Of a DNA stretch of 52,970 nucleotides, positions 22,047-31,598 are shown piece by piece (within the stretch, counting starts at the first letter, position 1; every line of letters starts with the position of its first letter). Under the pieces are notes generated by a model. It saw only the letters and a program-made list of their open reading frames with translations. It was not told the DNA's origin and made no database searches. The DNA is from Seramator thermalis. GTDB lineage: Bacteria; Bacteroidota; Bacteroidia; Bacteroidales; Dysgonomonadaceae. The DNA is taken from NCBI RefSeq assembly GCF_004138125.1, contig NZ_RXHS01000017.1, positions 1-52,970 on the forward strand. The letters run 5' to 3'. A program made the translations under genes and the position numbers.

Positions 22047-24491
22047 ATGAAAGTAATGAAATTTGGCGGTTCGTCCGTCGGTTCTCCCGAATCGATCAAA
22101 TCGGTAAAACAGATCGTTGAAGCCGAAGAAGCACCCGTGATCGTAGTAGTATCGGCACTCGGCGGCGTTACCGACCGACTGCTTCTTTCTGCCGATTTTG
22201 CCGTGAAGGGCAATGCCGGATACAAACCGATGCTCGAGGAAATCATACTCCGACACGAGGAGCTGATCGAAGCAATGATCGTTTCGCCACCCGACAAAGA
22301 GGAAGTTCGCCGGAAAACTCAAGTTCTATTCGACGAATTGAGAAACATTTTGCGCGGGGTATTTCTGATTGGCGATCTGTCGCAAAAAACTTCGGACAAA
22401 ATAGTAAGCTATGGCGAACGACTTTCGTCGATTATCATCGGCAAAGTGATAGACGGCGCCAAACTCTACGACGCTACCCAATTTATCAAAACCACAAAAC
22501 AGTTTGCGCGGCACATGCCCGATTTGGATTTGTCGAACGAACTGATTCGAAAAACATTTTCGAAAGATCCATTCGACAAGGTGGCAGTTGTGCCGGGCTT
22601 TATATCGTCGAGCAAGGACAACGGCGACATCACCAATCTGGGACGAGGCGGATCGGACTACACCGCGGCCATTATAGCTGCCGCGATGGATGCTTCGATG
22701 CTCGAGATATGGACCGATGTGGACGGTTTCATGACGGCCGATCCCAAAATCATCAATTCGGCTTATGTGATCGAGGAACTTTCGTTCACCGAAGCCATCG
22801 AGCTTTCGAACTTCGGGGCAAAAGTGATTTATCCGCCAACAATTTTCCCGGTGTATCACAAAAACATCCCCATTTACGTAAAAAATACGCTAAATCCCGC
22901 CTCTGAAGGCACTCTCATTCGGCACATCGAGCCCACGCCGAACGGGAAAATCATCAAAGGAATTTCGTCCATCAACGATACGGCACTCATCACCATCACC
23001 GGCTTGGGAATGGTAGGCGTGATCGGCGTCAACAAACGCATCTTCACGGCGCTGGCCAATGTAGGCATCAGTGTGTTTCTGGTGTCGCAAGCCTCGTCGG
23101 AAAGCAGCACGTCGATAGGTGTTCGTTCCGTTGATGCGGCTCTTTCGCAAAAAGTGCTCAACCATGAGTTTGCTCACGAAATAGCAATGGGCAGCATCAA
23201 CGAAATTCAGGTTGAATATGATTTGGCCACCATTGCCATCGTAGGACAAAACATGAGACACGTGCCTGGCATAGCGGGCAAGTTTTTCGAAACGCTGGGA
23301 CGCAGCGGCATCAACATCGTGGCGCTGGCACAGGGAGCGGGCGAAACCAACATTTCGTGCGTGATTTCGAAAAACGATTTGCGAAAATCGCTCAATGTCA
23401 TCCACGATTCGTTTTTCCTTTCGCTCTACCAGGAGTTGAACCTTTTCGTAGTCGGAACCGGTACGGTGGGAAGCAAACTACTGGACCAAATCAAGCAGCA
23501 ACAGCAAATTCTGAAAGATAGAAACAAACTGCGCATCAACATCGTGGGAATTGCCAACGGTCGCAAAGCACTTTTTTCGAGAGAAGGAATATCGCTCGAA
23601 AACTATATGGACAACCTGATGACGAACGGCGTAAAAAGCTCTCCCAAACTCATTCGCGATGAGATTCTGAAAATGAACATTTTCAACGCCGTATTTGTGG
23701 ACTGCACGGCAAGTGCCGATATCGCTTCGCTTTACGAGGAATTGATGTCGAAAAACATTTCGGTGGTGACGGCCAACAAAATAGCCGCCTCATCGTCGTA
23801 CGACAATTATCACAAATTGAAAGAAACCGCACGCAAAACCGGCGTGAAGTTTCTGTTCGAAACCAATGTGGGGGCAGGACTTCCGATCATCAACACGATG
23901 AACTCGCTGGTGAATTCCGGCGACAATATCTTGAAACTCGAAGCCGTGCTCTCCGGTACGCTCAATTTCATTTTCAACACGTTGAGCGAAAACATCCCTT
24001 TCAGCAAAGCCATCCGCATGGCGGTAGAAGCCCAATATGCCGAACCCGATCCGCGCATCGATCTGAGCGGACTGGATGTGATTCGGAAGCTGATCATTCT
24101 CTCGCGCGAAGCAGGAGCCAGAGTGGAACAGTCGGACGTGAAGAAACACCTGTTTATCGACCAAAAATATTTCGAAGGGACACTGGAAGAATTTTGGAAT
24201 ACGATTTCCGAAATGGACGAATATTTCGAAGCACGACGCAAGGAGCTGGCCAAAGAAGACAAGAAACTTCGTTTCGTGGCGACCTACGAGCGTGGAGAAT
24301 GCGAAGTCGGCCTACGCGAGATCGAAAAGGGGCATCCGTTCTACGATTTGGAAGGAAGCAACAACATTATCATGATCACGACCGAACGCTACAACGAATA
24401 TCCGATGGTAATCAAAGGATACGGGGCCGGTGCCAGCGTGACGGCGGCAGGCGTCTTTGCCGACATCATTTCCATTGCAAACATTCGATGA
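22047..24491 (+). CDS. thrA: Bifunctional aspartokinase / homoserine dehydrogenase
   Basis: ThrA phosphorylates aspartate and, with its second domain, reduces aspartate semialdehyde to homoserine. The start ATG 22047 gives MKVMKFGGSSVGSPESIK, the kinase N-terminus; the upstream open frame is leader RNA. The 814-residue protein has the kinase domain (to about 290, with TNLGRGGSDYTAA), ACT regulatory domains (GMVGVIGVNKRIF, NISCVISKNDL) and the homoserine dehydrogenase domain (FVVGTGTVGSKLL near 470, SGTLNFIF). It heads the operon thrA, phosphoglycerate-mutase-like kinase, thrC and is preceded by a Thr-rich attenuator. ACT domains suggest threonine feedback as well. Confidence 0.97.
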   Translation: MKVMKFGGSSVGSPESIKSVKQIVEAEEAPVIVVVSALGGVTDRLLLSADFAVKGNAGYKPMLEEIILRHEELIEAMIVSPPDKEEVRRKTQVLFDELRNILRGVFLIGDLSQKTSDKIVSYGERLSSIIIGKVIDGAKLYDATQFIKTTKQFARHMPDLDLSNELIRKTFSKDPFDKVAVVPGFISSSKDNGDITNLGRGGSDYTAAIIAAAMDASMLEIWTDVDGFMTADPKIINSAYVIEELSFTEAIELSNFGAKVIYPPTIFPVYHKNIPIYVKNTLNPASEGTLIRHIEPTPNGKIIKGISSINDTALITITGLGMVGVIGVNKRIFTALANVGISVFLVSQASSESSTSIGVRSVDAALSQKVLNHEFAHEIAMGSINEIQVEYDLATIAIVGQNMRHVPGIAGKFFETLGRSGINIVALAQGAGETNISCVISKNDLRKSLNVIHDSFFLSLYQELNLFVVGTGTVGSKLLDQIKQQQQILKDRNKLRINIVGIANGRKALFSREGISLENYMDNLMTNGVKSSPKLIRDEILKMNIFNAVFVDCTASADIASLYEELMSKNISVVTANKIAASSSYDNYHKLKETARKTGVKFLFETNVGAGLPIINTMNSLVNSGDNILKLEAVLSGTLNFIFNTLSENIPFSKAIRMAVEAQYAEPDPRIDLSGLDVIRKLIILSREAGARVEQSDVKKHLFIDQKYFEGTLEEFWNTISEMDEYFEARRKELAKEDKKLRFVATYERGECEVGLREIEKGHPFYDLEGSNNIIMITTERYNEYPMVIKGYGAGASVTAAGVFADIISIANIR

Positions 24492-24544
24492 TTGGAGGGC
24501 AGCAGAAAAATAAATCGCAGCAATACAACTAAAATACAGGAAAA

Positions 24545-25765
24545 ATGAAATACATTATTGTTTTGGGTGACGGCATGGCCGACGAACCAATAGCCCAATT
24601 GGGAAACAAAACACCACTGCAGGTGGCACACACGCCAACGATGGATTTGTTGGCGAAGAAAGGTCGCAGCGGCATGCTCGACACCGTTCCCGAAGGATTT
24701 GCTCCCGGAAGCGAGATTGCCAATCTGTCGGTGATGGGATACGACGTCCCGAAAGTTTACGAAGGTCGCGGCGTATTGGAAGCGGCAAGTATGGGCGTGG
24801 ATATTCTGCCAGGAGAAATGGCCATGCGATGCAACTTGGTTTGCATCGAAGGCGATTTATTGAAAAATCATTCGGCAGGCCATATTTCATCGGAAGAAGC
24901 GGCAGAACTCATCGCTTTTCTGAACGAAAAATTGGGCGACGAAACCTTCACCTTCTTTCCGGGCGTTTCCTATCGTCATCTACTGAAGATGAAAGGCGGC
25001 AATAAACACATCGATTGCACACCGCCTCACGACATTCCCGAGAAGCCTTTTCGTCCGGCTTTGATAAAACCGACAGACGAGGCTTCGAAGCTCACTGCCG
25101 AAGCTCTCAATCGACTGATACTGGCTTCGCAGGAGATTTTGGCCGATCATCCCATCAACAAAAAACGTATTGCCGAAGGCAAAGATCCCGCAAACAGCAT
25201 TTGGCCGTGGTCGCCGGGATATCGACCGCAGATGCAGCCGCTGAGCGAGATGTTTCCTATCCAAAGCGGATCGGTGATTTCGGCAGTAGATCTGATTCGA
25301 GGCATAGGCGTATATGCAGGACTGGAGGTGATTCTGGTGGAAGGTGCCACGGGACTGTACAATACCAACTACGAAGGCAAAGCGCAAGCAGCTTTGGATG
25401 AACTGAAAAAGAAAGATTTCGTGTATCTTCATATCGAAGCGAGCGACGAAGCCGGCCACGAAGGCGATGTTCCTCTCAAAATAAAAACCATCGAATTTCT
25501 CGATCATAGGGTACTGAAAACAATTTATGAAGAGACCGAAAAATGGGACGAACCCGTTGCAATTGCGGTACTACCCGATCACCCGACACCCTGTGCCCTC
25601 CGAACGCACACGCGGGCAGCCATTCCTTTCGTGATCTATCATAAGGGCATCGAACCCGATTCGGTGGAGCAATATGACGAATTTTCGGCACAAAATGGCG
25701 GTTTCAGCTTGCTGCACGGAGACGAGTTTATGAAAACACTGATTGGGATAGAAAATAAGAAGTGA
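24545..25765 (+). CDS. Phosphoglycerate-mutase-like protein, probable homoserine kinase
   Basis: By sequence this 406-residue protein belongs to the archaeal-type cofactor-independent phosphoglycerate mutase family (ApgM, alkaline phosphatase superfamily). It has IIVLGDGMADEP at the N-terminus, GFAPGSEIANLSVMGYD and the metal-binding DEAGHEGD and LPDHPTP. It sits between thrA and thrC where homoserine kinase is needed, and no GHMP-type thrB is present in the window. From memory, genetic work in Bacteroides thetaiotaomicron assigned homoserine kinase activity to a protein of this kind in the same operon position. I therefore favour O-phosphorylation of homoserine over glycolysis. The gap to thrA is 53 bases. 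Confidence 0.85.
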   Translation: MKYIIVLGDGMADEPIAQLGNKTPLQVAHTPTMDLLAKKGRSGMLDTVPEGFAPGSEIANLSVMGYDVPKVYEGRGVLEAASMGVDILPGEMAMRCNLVCIEGDLLKNHSAGHISSEEAAELIAFLNEKLGDETFTFFPGVSYRHLLKMKGGNKHIDCTPPHDIPEKPFRPALIKPTDEASKLTAEALNRLILASQEILADHPINKKRIAEGKDPANSIWPWSPGYRPQMQPLSEMFPIQSGSVISAVDLIRGIGVYAGLEVILVEGATGLYNTNYEGKAQAALDELKKKDFVYLHIEASDEAGHEGDVPLKIKTIEFLDHRVLKTIYEETEKWDEPVAIAVLPDHPTPCALRTHTRAAIPFVIYHKGIEPDSVEQYDEFSAQNGGFSLLHGDEFMKTLIGIENKK

Positions 25766-25799
25766 GAAATGAGAAGTGAAGAAATAAAGAAGTAAAGAA

Positions 25800-27104
25800 A
25801 TGAAATATTACAGCACAAATCATAAAGCTCCGGAAGCCACTCTTCGCGAAGCAGTGGTGAAAGGGTTGGCCCCGGATAAGGGACTTTACATGCCGGAGAA
25901 AATAAACCGGTTACCGAAAGATTTTTTTGATCATATTGGAGAGAAAAGCCTGACAGAAATAGCACAAACAGTGGCTCAAGCCTTCTTTGGAGAGGATATC
26001 CCGAAAGAAAAACTGGACGCAATCGTTGCAGACACGCTCAACTTCGAAATTCCGCTGCATAAGGTTGAGGAAGATGTGTATGTTCTCGAATTGTTTCACG
26101 GCCCTACTTTTGCCTTCAAAGATGTCGGCGCTCGATTTATGGCACGCATGCTGTCCTATTTCGTAAAGGAACAAGGACAAAGCGACGTGAAAGTGCTGGT
26201 GGCAACCTCGGGCGACACGGGAAGTGCCGTGGCAAACGGTTTTCTGGGCGTAGAAGGCATTCAGGTATTTGTTCTTTATCCTTCGGGAAAAGTGAGCGAT
26301 ATTCAGGAAGCGCAATTCACTACGCTCGGGCGAAACATTGTAGCATTGGAAATCGACGGCACGTTCGACGATTGCCAGGCATTGGTGAAAGCGGCATTTA
26401 TGGACGATGAGCTGAACCGAAAACTAAATCTGACATCGGCAAATTCCATCAACGTAGCACGTTTTCTGCCCCAATCGTTCTACTACTTCCATGCCTTTGC
26501 CCAACTGGCGGCTCAAAACAGTGCCGACAATGTGGTAATTTCCGTACCCAGCGGAAATTTGGGAAATCTTACGGCAGGATTGTTCGCAAAGCGAATGGGC
26601 TTACCCGTGAACCGCTTCGTGGCTGCCAATAACCGCAACGATGTGTTTTTTCGCTATCTTGAAACAGGTCTGTATCAGCCGAAACCCTCCGTTCAGACCA
26701 TTGCCAACGCTATGGACGTGGGCGCTCCCAGCAATTTCGACCGAATTCTCGATTTGTATCACGCCGAACATGCATCGATCGCAAACGATATCTCAGGGAA
26801 CACGTACAACGACGACGAAATCCGAAAAACTATTCGCGAAACATACGAGCAAACAGGATATCTGCTCGATCCGCATGGAGCTTGTGCCTACAAAGCATTG
26901 AAGGAAAGAAAAAATGACGACGAAAAAGGAATTTTTCTCGCTACGGCACATCCCGCAAAATTTAAGGAAGTGGTGGAAAATTGCATCGGAAAAACCATAG
27001 AAATTCCCGAAAGGTTGTCGGAATTCATGCGTCAGCCAAAGCAATCGATTTTTTTGCCCAACGATTTCGATCGTCTTAAAAATATGCTGTTGGAATTCAG
27101 TTAA
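25800..27104 (+). CDS. thrC: Threonine synthase
   Basis: ThrC converts O-phosphohomoserine to threonine with pyridoxal phosphate. The 434-residue protein starts MKYYSTNHKAPEATLREAV and carries GPTFAFKDVGARF, whose Lys binds PLP, and ATSGDTGSAVANGF, which binds the cofactor phosphate. It has the length of the longer (E. coli-type) ThrC class. It is the last gene of the attenuated operon, 34 bases after the kinase. An A/G-rich gap of short direct repeats (GAAATGAGAAGTGAAG-like) separates the two. Confidence 0.97.
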   Translation: MKYYSTNHKAPEATLREAVVKGLAPDKGLYMPEKINRLPKDFFDHIGEKSLTEIAQTVAQAFFGEDIPKEKLDAIVADTLNFEIPLHKVEEDVYVLELFHGPTFAFKDVGARFMARMLSYFVKEQGQSDVKVLVATSGDTGSAVANGFLGVEGIQVFVLYPSGKVSDIQEAQFTTLGRNIVALEIDGTFDDCQALVKAAFMDDELNRKLNLTSANSINVARFLPQSFYYFHAFAQLAAQNSADNVVISVPSGNLGNLTAGLFAKRMGLPVNRFVAANNRNDVFFRYLETGLYQPKPSVQTIANAMDVGAPSNFDRILDLYHAEHASIANDISGNTYNDDEIRKTIRETYEQTGYLLDPHGACAYKALKERKNDDEKGIFLATAHPAKFKEVVENCIGKTIEIPERLSEFMRQPKQSIFLPNDFDRLKNMLLEFS

Positions 27105-27148
27105 GTTTCTTTTTGATAAAATGTGAGGCAGATTATCGCATTAATGAT

Positions 27149-27156
27149 TAGCTTTG
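27149..27156 (+). promoter_or_regulatory. -7 promoter element for lptD
   Basis: TAGCTTTG matches TAnnTTTG. It overlaps the first codons of the upstream-extended frame, so translation should start at ATG 27190 rather than 27154. Confidence 0.5.
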
Positions 27157-27189
27157 TGCTTCGAAACCATACGCTATCAGCAGTTTTTG

Positions 27190-29916
27190 ATGAGATACTC
27201 GGAGATCGGCATACTTACCATATTCTTTTTGCTTCTTTCTCAACTTTCTTTTTCTCAAACAAGAACGCTGAGCAATGACACTTTACCACCAACCAACCTC
27301 CAGGGTGCAGCTCCAAATGACTCACTAAAAATCGATAGTCTCAATCAAAAAAAGGAAACACTCGAAGCCCCCGTATATTACACCGCCCAAGATTCGATGA
27401 TATTCACAAAAGACAATCTTGGGTTTTTGTACGGCGAAGCCGAAGTGAAATATGGGAAAATTGGGATAAAAGGCGCGTTTATTACCGCCGATCTCGATAG
27501 CAATACCATTTCATCTACCTACGGTCTCGATTCTGTAGGCAAAGAATTTGGCTATCCCGTTTTCGACGATAACGGGACGCAGTACGAAATGAAAAAAGTT
27601 CGTTACAACTTCCAAACCCGGAAGGCATTCATCAACCAAGTTGTAACACAACAGGGCGAAGGATACATCGTGGCGAAGGATGCAAAAATGAATTCCGACA
27701 ATTCATTTTATATGCGCAACGCCAAATATACTACTTGCGACTTGCATGATCATCCGCATTTTTATCTGAATTTATCGAAAGCAAAAGTCCGACCCGGAAA
27801 AGATGTTGTTACCGGCCCTGCATGGCTGGTGGTGGCGGATGTGCCGCTTTTTCCGGTTGTTCTTCCCTTTGCATTTTTCCCGTTTACCCAAACCTATTCT
27901 TCAGGAATCATCATGCCCAGTTATGGAGATGAAATGAGTCGTGGCTTTTATCTGCAAAACGGAGGTTATTATTGGGCCATAAATGATTATGTAGATCTGG
28001 CGATCACGGGCGAAATATACACAAAAGGGAGTTGGGGCATCGGCGCGCGTTCGAACTACCGCAAGCGTTACAAATTTTCGGGCAGTTTCAACACCTATTA
28101 TCTAAACACGGTTCTTGGAGACAAGGGATTGCCGGACTATTCGGTTTCGAAAGATTTTCGCGTAAACTGGACACATTCACAAGACCCCAAAGCGAATATG
28201 TATCGCACATTATCGGCCAGCGTCAATTTTTCGACCAGTAAGGCAAACCTTAACGATTTATCCTATTTATACAATCGCGAATCTTCGAACAATACCAAAA
28301 GCTCCAGCGTCAGTCTTACTCAACGATTCCCTGATTCTCCCTGGAGTCTTTCGGCTACCATGAACATCAATCAGGTATCTCGCGATTCCACTATTTCTGC
28401 CACACTGCCCAACGTCTCTATCAACATGAGTAGAATCTATCCATTCAAACGAAAGGATGCCATTGGCGACGAGCGCTGGTATGAGAAAATATCGATGAGC
28501 TATTCGGGTGAGTTTCGTAATTCTATCACAACAAAAGAAAACCGTTTTCTTCAATCGAATCTGGTAAAAGACTGGACTAATGGCATGCGTCATAGCATTC
28601 CCATCAGTGCCACTTTCACACTTTTCGATTACATTCAGATTTCCCCGTCTATCAACTACAACGAGCGTTGGTACACCTCGAAACACATGCAGGCGTGGGA
28701 TCCGGTAAAAAAACAAAACGTCGTGGTGGACACGATTTATGGATTTCAACGCGTTTACGATTATAGCACATCTTTGAGTTTCAACACCAAGTTGTATGGA
28801 TTCTACACGCCGTGGAAAATATTCGGCGACAAGGTACAAACTATCCGACACGTATTTTCGCCGTCCATAAGTTTGGGCTATACTCCCGATTTCGGGAAAC
28901 CGCGTTACAATTTCTACGAAACATATTACTACAAAGATGAGTATGGAGAGGACGTGGAATATACCTATTCACCCTACAGCCGTATGATGTTCGGTACAGC
29001 TCCTACAGGAGAAAGCGGAAGTATCGGATTCGATTTCAAAAACAACGTCGAAATGAAAGTACGCAGCGACAACGACTCTACCGGGTATAAAAAAATCAGT
29101 CTCATCGACGATCTCGGCATTAGTTTTAGCTACAACATGATGGCCGACTCGATGAAATGGAGCAATATCAATACGAACATCCGACTGAAACTATCGAAAT
29201 CGTACACACTGAGTTTGAGCGGTTCATGGGATCCGTACATCTACGAACTCGACGCAAACGGACGCCCGGTTCATGTCGATAAATTGCGAATCGGTCATGG
29301 CAAAGGCTTTGGTCGATTGATGGGTACAGGAACCTCATTTTCGTATTCATTCAATCAGGACACTTTCAATAAACTGTTCGGTAGAGACAAAGAAACCGGA
29401 AAAGACGAAAACAAAGAAGGAGAAAACATTACCGAACTGCCGGACGACGGGACACTGGGACGAAACCCTAATGAAGAAACACCACGCACAAGCGTTTTCG
29501 AATCTGACGAACAAAGTCAAGGCGAGTATGATGCAGATGGTTATCTGAAAAATTCGGTCAATTGGAACTTATCCTTCAACTATTCTATCCGCTATGGATT
29601 GGGAAGCGAATTTGACTACGATAAAATGGAATACAAGGGCGAATTTACCCACAATTTAGGTTTTAGCGGATCGATACAGCCCACAAAAAACTGGAATTTC
29701 ACCTTCAATACCGACTTTAATTTCGATCTCAAAAAATTTACGAGCGTGAATTGCTCCATCTCTCGAAACCTCCACTGCTGGAGCATGTCAGCCAACTTTA
29801 TTCCGCTCGGGCCCTACAAATCATACAACTTTGTGATTCGCGCAAACGCTTCGTTATTGCAAGATCTCAAATACCAACGCAACAGCTCGCCTTATAACAA
29901 TATGGATTGGTATTAG
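27190..29916 (+). CDS. lptD: LPS assembly outer membrane protein LptD-like
   Basis: LptD forms the outer membrane barrel that inserts lipopolysaccharide delivered by the Lpt bridge. The 908-residue protein begins with a signal peptide (MRYSEIGILTIFFLLLS, cleavage near FSQ). An OstA-like N-terminal beta domain follows (DSMIFTKDNLGFLYGEAEV, residues about 70-200), then a long barrel region rich in alternating aromatic strands (YSSGIIMPSYGDEMSRGFYL). An acidic Glu-rich stretch at about 735-775 (DENKEGENITELPDD) is a variable extracellular loop. It ends in Trp-Tyr, close to the aromatic C-terminus expected for BAM substrates. It is annotated as a Bacteroidota LptD homologue by architecture. Confidence 0.88.
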   Translation: MRYSEIGILTIFFLLLSQLSFSQTRTLSNDTLPPTNLQGAAPNDSLKIDSLNQKKETLEAPVYYTAQDSMIFTKDNLGFLYGEAEVKYGKIGIKGAFITADLDSNTISSTYGLDSVGKEFGYPVFDDNGTQYEMKKVRYNFQTRKAFINQVVTQQGEGYIVAKDAKMNSDNSFYMRNAKYTTCDLHDHPHFYLNLSKAKVRPGKDVVTGPAWLVVADVPLFPVVLPFAFFPFTQTYSSGIIMPSYGDEMSRGFYLQNGGYYWAINDYVDLAITGEIYTKGSWGIGARSNYRKRYKFSGSFNTYYLNTVLGDKGLPDYSVSKDFRVNWTHSQDPKANMYRTLSASVNFSTSKANLNDLSYLYNRESSNNTKSSSVSLTQRFPDSPWSLSATMNINQVSRDSTISATLPNVSINMSRIYPFKRKDAIGDERWYEKISMSYSGEFRNSITTKENRFLQSNLVKDWTNGMRHSIPISATFTLFDYIQISPSINYNERWYTSKHMQAWDPVKKQNVVVDTIYGFQRVYDYSTSLSFNTKLYGFYTPWKIFGDKVQTIRHVFSPSISLGYTPDFGKPRYNFYETYYYKDEYGEDVEYTYSPYSRMMFGTAPTGESGSIGFDFKNNVEMKVRSDNDSTGYKKISLIDDLGISFSYNMMADSMKWSNINTNIRLKLSKSYTLSLSGSWDPYIYELDANGRPVHVDKLRIGHGKGFGRLMGTGTSFSYSFNQDTFNKLFGRDKETGKDENKEGENITELPDDGTLGRNPNEETPRTSVFESDEQSQGEYDADGYLKNSVNWNLSFNYSIRYGLGSEFDYDKMEYKGEFTHNLGFSGSIQPTKNWNFTFNTDFNFDLKKFTSVNCSISRNLHCWSMSANFIPLGPYKSYNFVIRANASLLQDLKYQRNSSPYNNMDWY

Positions 29917-30203
29917 CCATTTACATGACGATTTTCAACGGACAAGTTGGATGCGATAAATAATCTGACGAATTTACGGATAAATGAATTTTGAACGTCG
30001 ATTTATTATGAAACGTATCTCAAGTAAGAATGGAGAGATCAATGCAGATCCTTTGTTCGCAAACAATTTGTAAGGGGTAGTTCTTGTCTTTATTCCTTTC
30101 CACGCCGTAAATCGAATTAAATTTGCCGGCGCGTAATACGAAATAAAAAATTATTGCGAAATTTGTTGTTTGAACGCACGAAAAAAAATTACAAGAAATT
30201 CGA

Positions 30204-31430
30204 ATGAAAGACCTCATAATTACCGAAATAAAAAGTGAAAAAGCCATTTTGGTCGGACTTATCACACCCGATCAAAGCGAAGAGAAGGTGAATGAATATC
30301 TCGACGAGTTGGCCTTTTTGGCCGAAACGGCCGGTATTGTTCCCGAAAAACGCTTCGTTCAGCGGCTCGAAATGCCCAATTCGGTTACTTTTGTCGGTGC
30401 AGGCAAACTGCAGGAAATAAAGGAATACGTTGCCGACGAAGAAAATCAAATCGGCGTGGCCATTTTTGACGATGAACTGTCAGCCAAGCAAATCCGCAAT
30501 ATCGAAAAAGAATTGAAGATCCGCATCCTCGATCGGACAAGTCTCATCCTCGACATCTTTGCCATGCGCGCACAAACAGCTCATGCCAAAGCGCAGGTTG
30601 AACTTGCCCAATATCAGTATCTGCTGCCGCGACTTACGCGCATGTGGACCCACCTCGAACGCCAGCATGGTGGTGGTGGCGTAATTATGCGCGGTCCGGG
30701 TGAAACACAGTTGGAAACAGACCGCCGCATCATTCTCGACAAAATTTCGCGTCTGAAGAAAGAGTTGAAGGACATCGACATGCAAAAATCCGTCCAGCGT
30801 AAAAATCGGGGCAAAATGGTGCGTGTGGCGCTGGTGGGATACACCAATGTGGGAAAATCCACATTGATGAACCTGCTGAGTAAATCGGAAATTTTTGCCG
30901 AAAACAAATTGTTTGCTACGCTTGACACCACGGTGCGCAAGGTAACTATCGACAACCTGCCGTTTTTGCTCACCGATACGGTGGGTTTCATTCGTAAATT
31001 GCCCACCAACCTGATTGAGTCGTTTAAATCTACCCTCGACGAAGTGCGTGAGGCCGATATTTTATTGCATGTTGTGGATATTTCGCATCCCGCATTCGAA
31101 GAACAAATAGAAGTGGTGGAAAAAACGCTCTACGAAATTGACAAAACACCGAAACCTACCATTCTGGTATTTAATAAAATCGATGCTTTCACACACGTGG
31201 TAAAGGGAGATGACGACCTGACTCCCAAACGTCGCGAAAACTATTCGCTCGAAGAGTTGAAACAAACCTGGATGAACAAACTGCAAGACAACTGCATTTT
31301 TATTTCCGCAAAGGAAAAAGAAAATATTGATGAGCTGAAGCAATTGATTTACAAAAAGGTGAAAGAAATTCACATTACACGCTTCCCTTATAACGATTTT
31401 CTTTATCAACATTACGAAGGTGATTTGTAA
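30204..31430 (+). CDS. hflX: GTPase HflX
   Basis: HflX is a ribosome-associated GTPase that splits or rescues stalled 70S ribosomes. The 408-residue protein has the N-terminal HflX domain, the conserved linker HGGGGVIMRGPGETQLETD, and G motifs GYTNVGKS (212-219), DTVGFIRKLP and NKID. ATG 30204 is taken as the start (MKDLIITEIKSEKAIL). It is monocistronic: lptD ends 287 bases upstream and a perfect 16-bp palindrome begins 7 bases after the stop. The 287-base gap upstream holds no recognised gene. Confidence 0.97.
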   Translation: MKDLIITEIKSEKAILVGLITPDQSEEKVNEYLDELAFLAETAGIVPEKRFVQRLEMPNSVTFVGAGKLQEIKEYVADEENQIGVAIFDDELSAKQIRNIEKELKIRILDRTSLILDIFAMRAQTAHAKAQVELAQYQYLLPRLTRMWTHLERQHGGGGVIMRGPGETQLETDRRIILDKISRLKKELKDIDMQKSVQRKNRGKMVRVALVGYTNVGKSTLMNLLSKSEIFAENKLFATLDTTVRKVTIDNLPFLLTDTVGFIRKLPTNLIESFKSTLDEVREADILLHVVDISHPAFEEQIEVVEKTLYEIDKTPKPTILVFNKIDAFTHVVKGDDDLTPKRRENYSLEELKQTWMNKLQDNCIFISAKEKENIDELKQLIYKKVKEIHITRFPYNDFLYQHYEGDL

Positions 31431-31437
31431 GGTTTCA

Positions 31438-31470
31438 ATCCTAACAGGTTTTGAAAACCTGTTAGGATTT
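31438..31470. repeat. Perfect palindrome, 16-bp arms, after hflX
   Basis: AATCCTAACAGGTTTT (31438-31453), a single G, and its exact reverse complement (31455-31470). It starts 7 bases past the hflX stop. It could terminate hflX, but no T-run follows; an A/T-rich stretch does. I recall CCTAACAGGTTTTGAAAACC-type palindromes recurring in Bacteroidota genomes, so it may be a dispersed repeat. That memory is unverified. Confidence 0.7.
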
Positions 31471-31598
31471 AGTTAATTACCTAAAATAATCATCAATATT
31501 TATTTAATATTACATTATTTTTAATTCGTAAATATGTTCACATTCGTTTACATTTAGCTATAGTCGTTAAGTTGAAACGGCAGTTTTATATCACTTTT

